The translations under genes and the position numbers were made by a program. This document shows positions 24,251 through 33,300 of a stretch of 34,193 bases of DNA, in pieces. Source of the stretch: an uncultured Clostridia bacterium (GTDB taxonomy: Bacteria; Bacillota; Clostridia; Lachnospirales; Lachnospiraceae); assembly GCA_945915235.1 (NCBI GenBank), contig CAMEEX010000015.1, positions 1-34,193 on the forward strand. The letters run 5' to 3'. The stretch's first letter is position 1. Every line of letters starts with the position of its first letter. Below the pieces are notes generated by a model, which worked only from the letters and a program-made list of their open reading frames with translations, did not search any database and was not told where the DNA came from.

Positions 24251-24544
24251 TGTCAAAACATGTTATATATATTTAATCGTGTATAACGTGTTATATTTAT
24301 GCACATCGCGACTTTTGAGAGAAGCTTAGATGTTCTTAGGACTCTGTTCACTGTCCAGCCACAGTCAGCATGGAGGCTGACTGAGTTGCAAACAGCCACG
24401 GAGGGCTGGTTTTGCAACGGTGGCGGAAGCCTATAAAAAACACATATCAGAGTCCTTAGAACATCTTAGCTTCGTACAATCGGAGCCGATATGCATAAAT
24501 ATAACACGTTATACACTCACAACCTAAATTGACATGTTTTGACA
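24251..24544. repeat. 294-bp multi-arm inverted-repeat element
   Basis: Three successive arm pairs are nested. TGTCAAAACATGT (24251-24263) pairs perfectly with 24532-24544. A 30-nt arm at 24279-24308 pairs with 24487-24516 with one mismatch. A 26-nt arm at 24321-24346 pairs with 24448-24473 with two mismatches. The centre has CAGTCAGC/GCTGACTG (24362-24383) and GTTGCAAA/TTTGCAAC (24385-24418) hairpins. There is no ORF. The design matches the element at 417-649, but the sequence differs. It is MITE-like or encodes a structured RNA. Confidence 0.75.
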
Positions 24545-24561
24545 CCCTATTCCTGTAAAGC

Positions 24562-24598
24562 AAAAAGACCCTCGCACACATCATGTACAAGGGTCTTA
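24562..24598 (-). terminator. Terminator after the aldo/keto reductase gene
   Basis: On the minus strand AAGACCCT (24597-24590) pairs with AGGGTCTT (24572-24565), followed by TTTTG. It lies 14 bp past the stop codon. Confidence 0.88.
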
Positions 24599-24611
24599 CA
24601 TTTTTACTTCA

Positions 24612-25451
24612 TTATAATATTGACATAAACCACTCAACCGTCTTAGGGTCATAGTGTGAGAAGAACAGGCTCTCGCCGCCGTCAAGCGCCTCGATTGCAG
24701 CCATGTCCTCAGCCGTGAGCGTGAAATCGAAGATGTTGAAGTTCTGCTCCATTCTGTCCCTGTGTACAGACTTAGGTATTACCACCACGTCGCTCTGGGT
24801 GAGGAAACGAAGTGCGACCTGTGCGGCTGTCTTTCCGTACTTTGCACCGATTTCGGTGAGCACAGGATTGGTAAACATATCCTTTCTTCCCTCGGCAAAA
24901 GGTCCCCATGACTCTATCTGACATCCGTACTTTTTCAGATACTCGTGTGCTGTTTTCTGCTGCTGGAACACATGTGTCTCCACCTGGTTTACGGCTGGCT
25001 TAATTCTCGAGAAATGCTCAATGTCAAGGTAGCGGTCAGGTCCAAAGTTCGACACACCGATGGCGCGAAGCTTTCCCTCATCGTAGAGCTTCTCCATCGC
25101 GCGGTAGGTTCCATAGTAATCGCCAAACGGCTGATGAATGAGAAGCAGGTCAAGATAATCTGTGCGAAGCTTCTTAAGCGATTCCTCGATGGAAGCCTTA
25201 GCCTTCTCATATCCTGCATTGGTAATCCATACCTTTGTCGTGAGGAAGAACTCCTCCCTCGGAAGTCCGCACTCTGCAAGTGCCTCGCCAACACCCTCCT
25301 CATTATAATATGCCTGTGCCGTGTCAATGCTTCTGTAGCCGACCTCTATCGCGTCGAGCACGCATCTTTTCGTGTCGCCGGCAGGTGTCTGATATACTCC
25401 ATAGCCGAGTTTCGGCATCTTTATCCCATTGTTAAGTGTAACATACTCCAT
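24612..25451 (-). CDS. Aldo/keto reductase
   Basis: This 279-aa protein has the whole AKR (alpha/beta)8 pattern: GYGVYQTP near the start, the catalytic tetrad Asp43 and Tyr48 (SIDTAQAYYNE), Lys73 (TTKVWITN) and His106 (LLLIHQP). NADPH-binding signatures follow (GVSNF, and VVIPKSVHRDRMEQN near the end). It reduces aldehydes or ketones with NADPH in the cytosol; in AKR5-type bacterial members 2,5-diketogluconate or methylglyoxal-like carbonyls are common substrates, but the real one is unknown. The ATG of MEYVTL is used because GGAGG lies 8 nt before it; the first ATG of the frame overlaps that site. It is transcribed alone and divergent from a LysR gene that probably regulates it. Confidence 0.93.
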   Translation of the reverse strand: MEYVTLNNGIKMPKLGYGVYQTPAGDTKRCVLDAIEVGYRSIDTAQAYYNEEGVGEALAECGLPREEFFLTTKVWITNAGYEKAKASIEESLKKLRTDYLDLLLIHQPFGDYYGTYRAMEKLYDEGKLRAIGVSNFGPDRYLDIEHFSRIKPAVNQVETHVFQQQKTAHEYLKKYGCQIESWGPFAEGRKDMFTNPVLTEIGAKYGKTAAQVALRFLTQSDVVVIPKSVHRDRMEQNFNIFDFTLTAEDMAAIEALDGGESLFFSHYDPKTVEWFMSIL

Positions 25452-25634
25452 AGCGTATACCTCCATATTCTTTGCAACAATTAATCTTTACAATCATTAC
25501 TTTACAACGTATCCGTTTAAAAGTACAATATCAATATCGCAATACACTTTTCATTTTATGAAAACTGAGGCACGCACTGCAGGACTTAATTTTATCCAAA
25601 TTTCGCGGCAAGGCGCTCAGAAAAGAGGGTTTAT

Positions 25635-26465
25635 ATGTTAGATTTAGCAGAATTAGAACAGTTGGTTGCGTTCTCCGACAGCGGAACGCTCTCTAAGGTT
25701 GCAGAGCAGTTTCACATTTCAACTCCGTCAATCACGCGCTCCATGCAGAACCTTGAGGAGTGCTTCGGCGTGCCGCTTTTTAACCGCAGCAAAAATAAGA
25801 TTGAACTTAACGAGACGGGAAAATTCGCGGTTGAACACGCGCGCAGACTTCTCTACGAGACAGAACAGACGTTAAGACAGGTCAGAGAGTTTGACCGCAA
25901 GCAGAGAACAATAGTAATAAAATCCTGCGCCCCGGCACCGCTGTGGACGCTGATGCACAGGCTGAGTGAAAAATGTCCGGGAATAACCATCTCCTCGAGC
26001 ATCTGCCAGAACGAGGAAGTCCTTGAAGCATGGGCTGACGGCTCCTGCGACATCGCCATTCTCCCATTCCCGGTTGATGGTGGACGATGCAAGACAAAGG
26101 AATTTATGCGCGAAAACCTTTTTGTATGTGTTCCGCCCGACCATGAGCTCGCAAAGCACCGCGAGCTGACTTTTGAGGAGATAAATGGCTTTAACTTCCT
26201 GCTGCGCTCGGAGCTTGGATTCTGGGACACTCTCTGCCGCCGCAAAATGCCCGCTTCCAAATTTCTCGTGCAGTCGGACGAGTTTACCTTCAACGAGCTC
26301 GTAGCCTGCTCGTCCCTGCCCTGCTTCGTCACGGACTATGTGTCAAATCAACGGGGCTTTGACTTTGGCAGGGTAAAAATACCGCTGGCAGATGAGGAAG
26401 CTAAGGTGACCTTCTATATTATGATTGGAGAAGCCGTTCATAGATTTCCTTATCTATGTCCTTAA
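25635..26465 (+). CDS. LysR-family transcriptional regulator
   Basis: This 276-aa protein has an N-terminal winged helix-turn-helix (LEQLVAFSDSGTLSKVAEQF, then HISTPSITRSMQNLEECFGV) followed by the LNETG turn and a substrate-binding domain from about residue 90. Length is slightly short of the usual 290-300 residues, with a brief C-terminal end. GAGGG precedes the ATG. It is divergent from the aldo/keto reductase across a 183-bp gap, the classic LysR arrangement, so that gene is its probable target. Its last 47 bp overlap the convergent macrodomain gene tail. The effector is unknown. Confidence 0.92.
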   Translation: MLDLAELEQLVAFSDSGTLSKVAEQFHISTPSITRSMQNLEECFGVPLFNRSKNKIELNETGKFAVEHARRLLYETEQTLRQVREFDRKQRTIVIKSCAPAPLWTLMHRLSEKCPGITISSSICQNEEVLEAWADGSCDIAILPFPVDGGRCKTKEFMRENLFVCVPPDHELAKHRELTFEEINGFNFLLRSELGFWDTLCRRKMPASKFLVQSDEFTFNELVACSSLPCFVTDYVSNQRGFDFGRVKIPLADEEAKVTFYIMIGEAVHRFPYLCP

Positions 26466-27195
26466 AGACATTGAATACAACCTTCTTCACGCTGCTCTCC
26501 TTCTTCATAAATTTCCGCACCGTGTCGACCGCGAGCTGTGCGGCGCGTTCATTCGGGAAATGAAATTCGCCCGTGGATATGCAGCAGAATGCAATACTCT
26601 CCAGCCCGTTTTGTGCCGCGAGCTCAAGGCAGGAATTGTAGCAGGAGACTAAGAGTTCGCAGTCCTTCTCACGAAGCCTGCCTGTTATAATAGGTCCGAC
26701 CGTGTGAATTACATATTTACACGGAAGATTGTAGGCAGGTGTGATTTTTGCCATGCCCGTAGGCTCCTCATAGCCCTGCTCTGCCATGATGTCGGCACAT
26801 TTTAGGCGGAGCTGTATTCCGGCGTATGTGTGGATACAGTTGTCGATACATCTGTGGTTCGGCGCGTAACAGCCCGTCATGCCACTGTTGGCCGCATTGA
26901 CAATCGCGTCCACGCGAAGCCTTGTTATGTCTCCCTGCCACAGATAAATCCCGTACTCCGACGGACGCAGTTCATCAATGTCCACAACGCCCTTATCTTT
27001 CATGATACATCTAAGATACTCGTCCTGCACCCTCAGAAACTCATCGTTTATTTTCCCCGGCATGCGTACATTCATAAGTGCACGAAGCAGGAGCCTCTGC
27101 TCCTCCGCCCCTTGGGGAATTTCCATATTTTCATACTGCCTGTTTTCCTTCAAGAGCTCCTTTATCAGCCATATCCTGCGCTCCGCCTGCGTCAT
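26419..27195 (-). CDS. Zinc-type macrodomain protein (ADP-ribosyl hydrolase)
   Basis: The product is about 258 aa. An N-terminal helical extension of some 75 residues precedes a macro domain with WQGDIT (86-91) and DAIVNAANSGMTG (96-108). The block GCYAPNHRCIDNCIH gives Cys109, His114 and Cys116, the zinc-ligand pattern of the Zn-macro group, which removes ADP-ribose from proteins. In some Firmicutes and fungi this group is linked to SirTM and lipoylated carrier proteins, but none of those genes is beside it here. ATG 27195 has AGGGAGG 8 nt upstream and is preferred to the GTG at 27204. It is the last gene of a leftward cluster with PrsW and a membrane protein. Confidence 0.88.
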   Translation of the reverse strand: MTQAERRIWLIKELLKENRQYENMEIPQGAEEQRLLLRALMNVRMPGKINDEFLRVQDEYLRCIMKDKGVVDIDELRPSEYGIYLWQGDITRLRVDAIVNAANSGMTGCYAPNHRCIDNCIHTYAGIQLRLKCADIMAEQGYEEPTGMAKITPAYNLPCKYVIHTVGPIITGRLREKDCELLVSCYNSCLELAAQNGLESIAFCCISTGEFHFPNERAAQLAVDTVRKFMKKESSVKKVVFNVFKDIDKEIYERLLQS

Positions 27196-27270
27196 CTGCC
27201 GCACCTCCCTAAAATATTTTCACACTAATCCTCATTTCTCTTCTGCCATAAACATAAAAGCAATTTGTTT

Positions 27271-27960
27271 TCACACTATTTCCCGGTCCGCCGCCGACTG
27301 CTTTTTTACAAAGCAGATTGCCCATATATCCACGATTACCACAAAAATAATAAGCGCAATAAATATCCAGTCGTAGTCGAGCGACAACGCACTGTCATAA
27401 ATTCCATGCTCCAGCGTCGGCATGAGAACACCGAGCCTGAGATATCTTCTGCACCGCCGTCTATCTCCATAGCGCTCTGTCTCCTTCGCCACACCGAAAA
27501 AGTAACCCATTATAATGCCTGCCACGGCATGGCACGGTATGGACATAAGCGCCCTCACCGCGGCTGTCGCCACTCCGCCCTCGAGCACATAGAACACATT
27601 CTCTATAGCGGCGAAGCCGAGCGCCACCGTGACACAGTACACGATGGCATCGAACTTATAATTGAACGCCGGGTGTTTCCAAGCAGCAAGCTTAGCTGCC
27701 TTCAGCTTACAGAACTCCTCTATAAGAGCCACTCCAAGGAAATTGTCGATAATTATATAAGACATCGTTTTCCCGTCGGGAATAAATTCCTCGAGCGCGG
27801 CTTCGAACACCAGCTCCAAAACTACTGCCGGAACGGCAGATATAACCCCAAAAAGAAATATTTTTAACAGAAGCCCTATGGGCTCACGCTCAACCTTATC
27901 CTTCTTATATATCCAGACCACCAGCACAAGTGCAGGCAAAAGAGCCAGAAAAACCAACAT
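27271..27960 (-). CDS. prsW: PrsW-family intramembrane metalloprotease
   Basis: The product is about 229 aa with seven or so hydrophobic helices. It shows the PrsW signatures: VEREPIGLLLKIFLFG (23-38), the glutamate pair in IEEFCK (81-82), FAAIEN (117-121), CHAVAG with His144, and EHGIYD with His185. PrsW in B. subtilis performs site-1 cleavage of the anti-sigma factor RsiW; other members cleave different membrane proteins. No sigma/anti-sigma pair is nearby. The ATG of MLVFLALL is preferred because AAGGGG lies 8 nt upstream; the longer frame starts in the intergenic gap. It lies 59 bp after the membrane-protein gene and 75 bp before the macrodomain gene, likely in one operon. Confidence 0.9.
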   Translation of the reverse strand: MLVFLALLPALVLVVWIYKKDKVEREPIGLLLKIFLFGVISAVPAVVLELVFEAALEEFIPDGKTMSYIIIDNFLGVALIEEFCKLKAAKLAAWKHPAFNYKFDAIVYCVTVALGFAAIENVFYVLEGGVATAAVRALMSIPCHAVAGIIMGYFFGVAKETERYGDRRRCRRYLRLGVLMPTLEHGIYDSALSLDYDWIFIALIIFVVIVDIWAICFVKKQSAADREIV

Positions 27961-28019
27961 AACCGACACCCCTTCCACATTTAAATCACCAAGCCGACAC
28001 TTACAACATCCCCCCACCG

Positions 28020-28814
28020 TTACCTATACATATTCCTCTCGAGCTTTCCTGACTCGACCGTGTAACATATCAGCATGACAAACCAGATTATGCACACCGT
28101 AAACACCGGCATAAGCCCTGTATTGAACATAAACATGCTGATAAATGTCACCAGCCATACAAATGTACACGCCTTCGCTCCCGCGCGGTACGCCCTGTAG
28201 CCTGCCTCATATATTATCATCTTCTGCGCCTCGTCACAGCTCTCCTCCCACTTTCTGGAGAAGTTGGTCTCGAGGATATCGCCCTTCTTCTCGGGATTGA
28301 GCTTTTTTTCAAGCTCCACCGTAAGTCTGCTCACCACTACTATCCATGCATAATTAATAAGGAAAATAATAATTCCGAACATCTTACTCCACGCAGATGA
28401 GGTTGTGTCCATGCACAGCGTATTCCACACATGCATTGAAAACAGCAGCATATTGAATATCATCATGGAATTGGCAATGGCGAGAGGATTTCCAAGCCCC
28501 GCCTCTATCCGTTCTATCTCCTCCTCATCTTCGCCATCCCAAGCCTCCGCGCGCCTGCTAAACACTATAAATATGGTAAAAGCCGTAAGTGCCGACACAA
28601 CGCTGAGACCCACATAGAACCACGGAAGCACCTTCATCACAAGAGCACCTATATAGCCGGCAATGCCCTCATAATCGACTCCGTTTTCCTTGCTGTAGGA
28701 TATCGCAGCCCCAACAATAAATCCGCCAACCATGCTTGCAAGCATTATAGCGAGAAAAATCACTATATTTCTGGCCGCTCCGTTTTTGCCATTTACATTC
28801 CTTTTTCCTTCCAT
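28020..28814 (-). CDS. Four- to six-helix membrane protein, possibly DUF3169 family
   Basis: This is a 264-aa protein with hydrophobic segments near residues 16-38, 55-85, 112-130, 143-163, 215-232 and 235-252. A charged cytoplasmic stretch (AEAWDGEDEEEIERIEAG) separates the first pairs. A long soluble region, LEKKLNPEKKGDILETNF to EAQKMIIYEAGYRAYRAG, comes before the last pair. This layout and the late EAQKMIIYEAGYRAYRA block suggest the uncharacterised DUF3169 family of Firmicutes, but I am not certain. GGAAGAG precedes the ATG. It is the first gene of the leftward group with PrsW and the macrodomain protein and could be a PrsW substrate or partner; that is only inference. Confidence 0.65.
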   Translation of the reverse strand: MEGKRNVNGKNGAARNIVIFLAIMLASMVGGFIVGAAISYSKENGVDYEGIAGYIGALVMKVLPWFYVGLSVVSALTAFTIFIVFSRRAEAWDGEDEEEIERIEAGLGNPLAIANSMMIFNMLLFSMHVWNTLCMDTTSSAWSKMFGIIIFLINYAWIVVVSRLTVELEKKLNPEKKGDILETNFSRKWEESCDEAQKMIIYEAGYRAYRAGAKACTFVWLVTFISMFMFNTGLMPVFTVCIIWFVMLICYTVESGKLERNMYR

Positions 28815-29008
28815 ACTTCTCTTCCTGCCCCCACATTTTTCTGATTATGTATTAAAGCCCAACCAACCTGATTGCTGTTTTAATACCTTATCCTGCTCTG
28901 ATAACATCCACTAACAGTTTATCACAGCACTTTAATGTAGGCAATGTAAAAATAATACTCTAAAAACCTTACTATGTATTGTAAGAAACAGTTGCATATT
29001 CATCACAA

Positions 29009-29046
29009 AACAAAAAGCTTGGGCAGATGCCTCAAGCTTTTTGTTT
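29009..29046 (-). terminator. Terminator overlapping the MATE gene stop
   Basis: AACAAAAAGCTTG pairs with CAAGCTTTTTGTT around GGCAGATGCC-like loop sequence. The 5' arm includes the last codons and TGA of the MATE gene, and T-rich sequence follows on the minus strand. It ends the GH115-MATE transcript. Confidence 0.8.
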
Positions 29047-30399
29047 TTTCTTCTCAAATGTATGTACCCAGTCTGATTTTAACAGGAATATCAGAAATAC
29101 GATGGAGCTTAATGACCATGTGAGTGGATATGCCCATGAGATAACCGAAAACTTCGGTATGAAGTGAAGCGTCGTGGTGACATAGGTTATTCTCACTCCG
29201 CACCAGAACGCCAGCATAGTTATCATCGGCACTATTGATTTGCCACAGCCTCTTAGAACACCCGCCGCACAGTGTGAAAACGCAAGCAGACAGAAAAACA
29301 GACTTATTATCCTTGCATGTCCCTGTCCTATGGCTACAGCTTCATCCACATTAACGAAAAATCTTAATAACTGTGGCGCAAAGTTATACACTATGATACC
29401 TATAACTTCCGCAAGCGCAACACCCGAGATAATTCCAAAAGCTGCCCCCTTCTTCGCTCTGTCATACTTCTTCGCTCCAAGGTTCTGTCCTATAAACGTA
29501 GGGAGAGATATCGACATACTGGTAATCGGAAGGAATGCGAAGCCTTCTATCTTGCTGTAGGCACCAACGCCCGACATCGCATACGAACCGAAAGAATTGA
29601 TGTTAGTCTGGACAACCATATTTCCTATGCTTATAACCGAGTTCTGCACACCGTTTGGAAGTCCCTGAACGATTACCTCCCCCATGAAGTCAGGATAATA
29701 CTTAAGTGAACTGAGTTTCAGCTTTCCGACCCCGTCAAGCCTGCACATTCTGGCTATACACATGACTGCGCTGATGCCCTGAGCTATAACCGTAGCAGTT
29801 CCGGCTCCGGCAACGCCCCAGCCTAACACAGCCACAAACAACAGATCAAGAATGACATTAACTATCGACGACAATATCAGATAGTATAATGGGTGTATGC
29901 TGTCACCGAGGGCACGCATGATAGCCATACCTATGTTGTACATGATTATGGTCGATACACCCGCAAAATAAATTCTGAGATAGGTTAGCGACTCAGGCAT
30001 AACCTCATCAGGTGTTTTCATAATCGTAAGCAGCCACGGCGCCGCAATAAGTCCCACAACAGTAGCAAGCACTGATGCGATTATTCCAAAAAGAAAATTG
30101 GTGTGGACAGCCTTATCCACCGCCTCATAATTCTTTGCACCAAAATACTTGGAAATCACAACGCCTCCACCCGTAGCCACACCATTGAAAAATCCGATGA
30201 TGAGGAAAACCATGCTTCCCGTTGAACTGACCGCAGCAAACGCATTGTTGTTCGCGAAGTTGCCAACGACCCACGCGTCCGCCACATTGTAGAGCTGCTG
30301 TAATAGCTGCCCCAGAAACAGCGGTATCGCAAACGCCAGAATCCCCCTTCCTATAGGCCCGGTGGTCAGATCCCTGCTGTTGCTTTTCATTTTACTCAT
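29032..30399 (-). CDS. MATE-family multidrug/metabolite efflux transporter
   Basis: This 455-aa protein has about twelve membrane helices in two similar halves, typical of the DinF/NorM-like MATE group. The first helix reads GILAFAIPLFLGQLLQQLYNVADAWVVG, with the conserved start of MATE proteins, followed by GVATGGGVVISKYFGA. MATE carriers export drugs or metabolites using Na+ or H+ gradients. The ATG of MSKMKSN has GAGG 7 nt upstream. That start overlaps the stop of the GH115 gene by 8 bp, so translation of the two is likely coupled; a functional link between the two is not obvious. The extension to 30471 lies inside GH115 and is not used. Confidence 0.92.
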   Translation of the reverse strand: MSKMKSNSRDLTTGPIGRGILAFAIPLFLGQLLQQLYNVADAWVVGNFANNNAFAAVSSTGSMVFLIIGFFNGVATGGGVVISKYFGAKNYEAVDKAVHTNFLFGIIASVLATVVGLIAAPWLLTIMKTPDEVMPESLTYLRIYFAGVSTIIMYNIGMAIMRALGDSIHPLYYLILSSIVNVILDLLFVAVLGWGVAGAGTATVIAQGISAVMCIARMCRLDGVGKLKLSSLKYYPDFMGEVIVQGLPNGVQNSVISIGNMVVQTNINSFGSYAMSGVGAYSKIEGFAFLPITSMSISLPTFIGQNLGAKKYDRAKKGAAFGIISGVALAEVIGIIVYNFAPQLLRFFVNVDEAVAIGQGHARIISLFFCLLAFSHCAAGVLRGCGKSIVPMITMLAFWCGVRITYVTTTLHFIPKFSVISWAYPLTWSLSSIVFLIFLLKSDWVHTFEKKKQKA

Positions 30400-33300
30400 T
30401 ATTAAACCTCTTTTTCCATTCATTGTCCGTCGGAGGAAGCTCATCCCCCTTGGTAATATATATTCTGTCAAACCGGTTGGCAGAGGATGGAGTGTAGATC
30501 CCTATCTCGTGCATGCCGCCGCCTAGCTCCTGCTGCCACAGCCTTTCCCAGCGGTACACTCTCTCGCCACAGTAGTTTCCAAGCCGCTCACCGCCGCCCG
30601 TCTGCTCCGCCGGAAGTATTCTTCCGTCTATGTCCGCGAGAAGCTCCGCGCCGTCATAGGACTCATTCTTCGTCAATATCCACAGACTGTAACGTCCGCC
30701 CTCACAGGCAATTGTGTAGTGCAGTGACGGCTTATCACCGTCAAACTTAATTCCCGGTTCTCTGATGTACATCGCAAGTCCGCTTCTATCGTAGGACTCA
30801 CTGAGGCAGTATTCCCACTTACCTCTCATAAACGCATTACTATTATCCGCAAGACATGCCGCCATGTCAATCCTAATCGTGCCATTCTCCTCAGTGAAAG
30901 GCTCGTCAGCCGTCTTAATAAGCTGTGCCGCCGTTATTTTCCGTGAAGCCTCAGTTACATCATAGCTCCACTCCACGGCTGTGTTCGTGTCTGGAAGCGT
31001 GTTGGAGCCCGGCGTAATGCCTGCCACCAGCATAGGGCGCGGCTTGAGCTCTATATTCCCGTACAGCCTATCTCCAACCGGCAAATCACCTGTTGTGTCC
31101 ATCCCGCGGGCGTTTTCCTCTTCACCTGCCGCAGTCTTTCCTTCAAACGGCAGTGCATTGTCCCCCGAAAGCCCACCGAACATGCTCTTTTTCACAGGCT
31201 CCGTGTATATGACCATTCTGCTGAACGCAAAATACTTGTCAACAGGGTAAATTGTGAGGCTGTGCCCCCCTGCGCTCAAGCCCGGAAGCGCTATCGCCAG
31301 CTTGTCCACATTGTCGAGAATGTTCTGCTTCCAGCTTCCACGCCACTCATCGTTCGACACGCTCTCAAGCAGAAGTCTCTCACCGCCGTCAACTGACACC
31401 TCAGCCCTTATGCGCCCGGTTGAGTTTAGTGATGGAAAGCGATGAAGCTCAAGAACCGGATTTTCGCTTTCCTTCCTTATATAAAAATTATAGCTTACGC
31501 CGGCTTCCTGTTTGTCGTCAGCTTCACTGCCCGGACACGCCTCTAGCAGACACCCATGGTCGCGCCCGAGTCTCTTGACCCTGTGCCAGCCCGTCCCGGC
31601 TGTATCGCCTGCACCGTCAGCCTCCAATACCACGGCCCCGCCGTCCTCCACTGTCATTCCCGCGGCAGAATTATCCACACTGACCGGAATATCCACACTC
31701 TGCCCCGTGGCATTGCATGCCAGCCTTATAATACCGTGCAGCGTTCCTGCATTTTTTCCTTTGTCATCATCTTCGATTGCGGACAAACACGGTCTCACAA
31801 GCACACGCAGCTCTGCACCGACCTCAAAATCAACCGGGTAGGTCGCGTTTTCAGACAGATATAAGTCACTATGTATATCTACGCCTTCATGTGTGTGTTT
31901 CTCAATGCCCAGCGCCTTCGTGTCCCCTGCAATTTCAAGCCACGCCGGCAGCTCCGCTGTCACGTTTAACACTCCCTCGCCCGCATTTGCAAGCTCGAAC
32001 CACTTCTCCCTGCCGTTCACGAAATCAAGGCTCTTCCCATCATTCCACAGCGTCACGACAAGCCTGCGCTCTATGCTGCGAAGCTCCTCAAGCGGAACCA
32101 CGCACGCGGGAAGCATGGCAGTCCTTGGCGGCGGAAAATCCTCAGGAGTGAGTATTCCCGACCACTTTCCGTCTGCCATTGTATTGTTGTAGTAGGAAAT
32201 GAGCTTTCTTCTCCTGTCGTCGTACTCCCTGCAAATCCGCGCGTACTCATACGCCGCCTGTCCCTTTCCCTGCCGCGTGCACAAAGCACTCCTGTCCGCA
32301 CAGTAGAACATGCAGTTGGTGTAGTATGCCGCATGGATTTTCATAAGGCAGAGCTGGAAAAAGGCATCTTTCTCCTCCGCCGGAAGTGCCTCATACACCT
32401 CGTCAGCCTCCCTGACAAGCTCACGGTACCTGTTAATTCTGACCGTCGCCTCATCTCCGTAGGCTGTCTGTGAGAACACATCGCTGTCCATGAGCTCAAT
32501 CTTCCTCACGTTGGTAAGCTGCGAGAAATCGTTGAGTATCCGCGCCATCTTTTCCCCGAAATTTCCTGAAAATGTCTCATTTATCCACAGTTTCAGGTAC
32601 TCGTCAACATCGTCCGTCCTGCGCTGCGGGTTCTCCTTTCCGACCTCCCACGCAAAATTGAGGTAGAAGGTTATCTCCTGCTCGAGCGGTTTTATCGCGC
32701 CGACGTTGAGCACCCACACCTTTCTTATTCCCTCGCACCAAGCCTTATACAGCTCGTTTCTCGTATGTGTGAGCGGTATCGAATTGATGAAAAGATACGA
32801 TGCCCCCGGCGGTGCCCAGTAGGAGTTATGATAATAAATACCATTTCCGCCCTTTCTCGTCTTCTCCTTCTCGCCCGGATAGCGCCTTATGTAACCGTAA
32901 TTGTCGTTTGTCCATATGAGCGTCAAATCCTCCGGCACCTCAAGCCCGTTATCATAGAGCTCGAGAACCTCCTTGTAAGGGACGAAGCTCTTAAGCGGCT
33001 CATCATCGAGCGTGTCCGCAAGTATCTTCTCCTGCGCCCCGATTATGGTCTGCAAAAGCTCTATCTTCGCCTTTCTGAGTTCCTCCCCAGCCAATCCTTT
33101 AAGGCTCTTCGTCTCAAAACCTGAGTCATGTATTCCTCTCATTCCGAGGGTATAGCCGACCTCAAAGTCCTTATTCTGCTCGACGCTCTCACGCCAGTAT
33201 TCGTTCAGCGCGTCACGGTTCCTGCCCGGAATGGAATAATCATACTCAATATCGGTGTAGCCCTTCTTCTTAAGCCAAGGATACCACTCTCTGTTGTTGC

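Larger units (their letters stand above)
23807..24554. mobile_element. Possible mobile-element footprint bounded by 17-bp inverted repeats
   Basis: AGGATTAGGGTGTCAAA at 23807-23823 matches the reverse complement of 24538-24554 with one mismatch. The 748-bp segment holds a decayed rightward ORF and a folded inverted-repeat block (24251-24544). It starts right after the T-run of an orphan terminator. No transposase was recognised and no target duplication is clear, so the element could be a decayed or non-autonomous one. Confidence 0.45.

Noticed and set aside
26419..26465. LysR C-terminus as frameshifted or truncated by the macrodomain gene
   Set aside because: The two genes simply converge with a 47-bp overlap; both ends look natural, although LysR is slightly short.
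27265..27867. Rightward 200-codon ORF over the PrsW gene
   Set aside because: It is antisense to a clear PrsW gene and its translation lacks any domain pattern.
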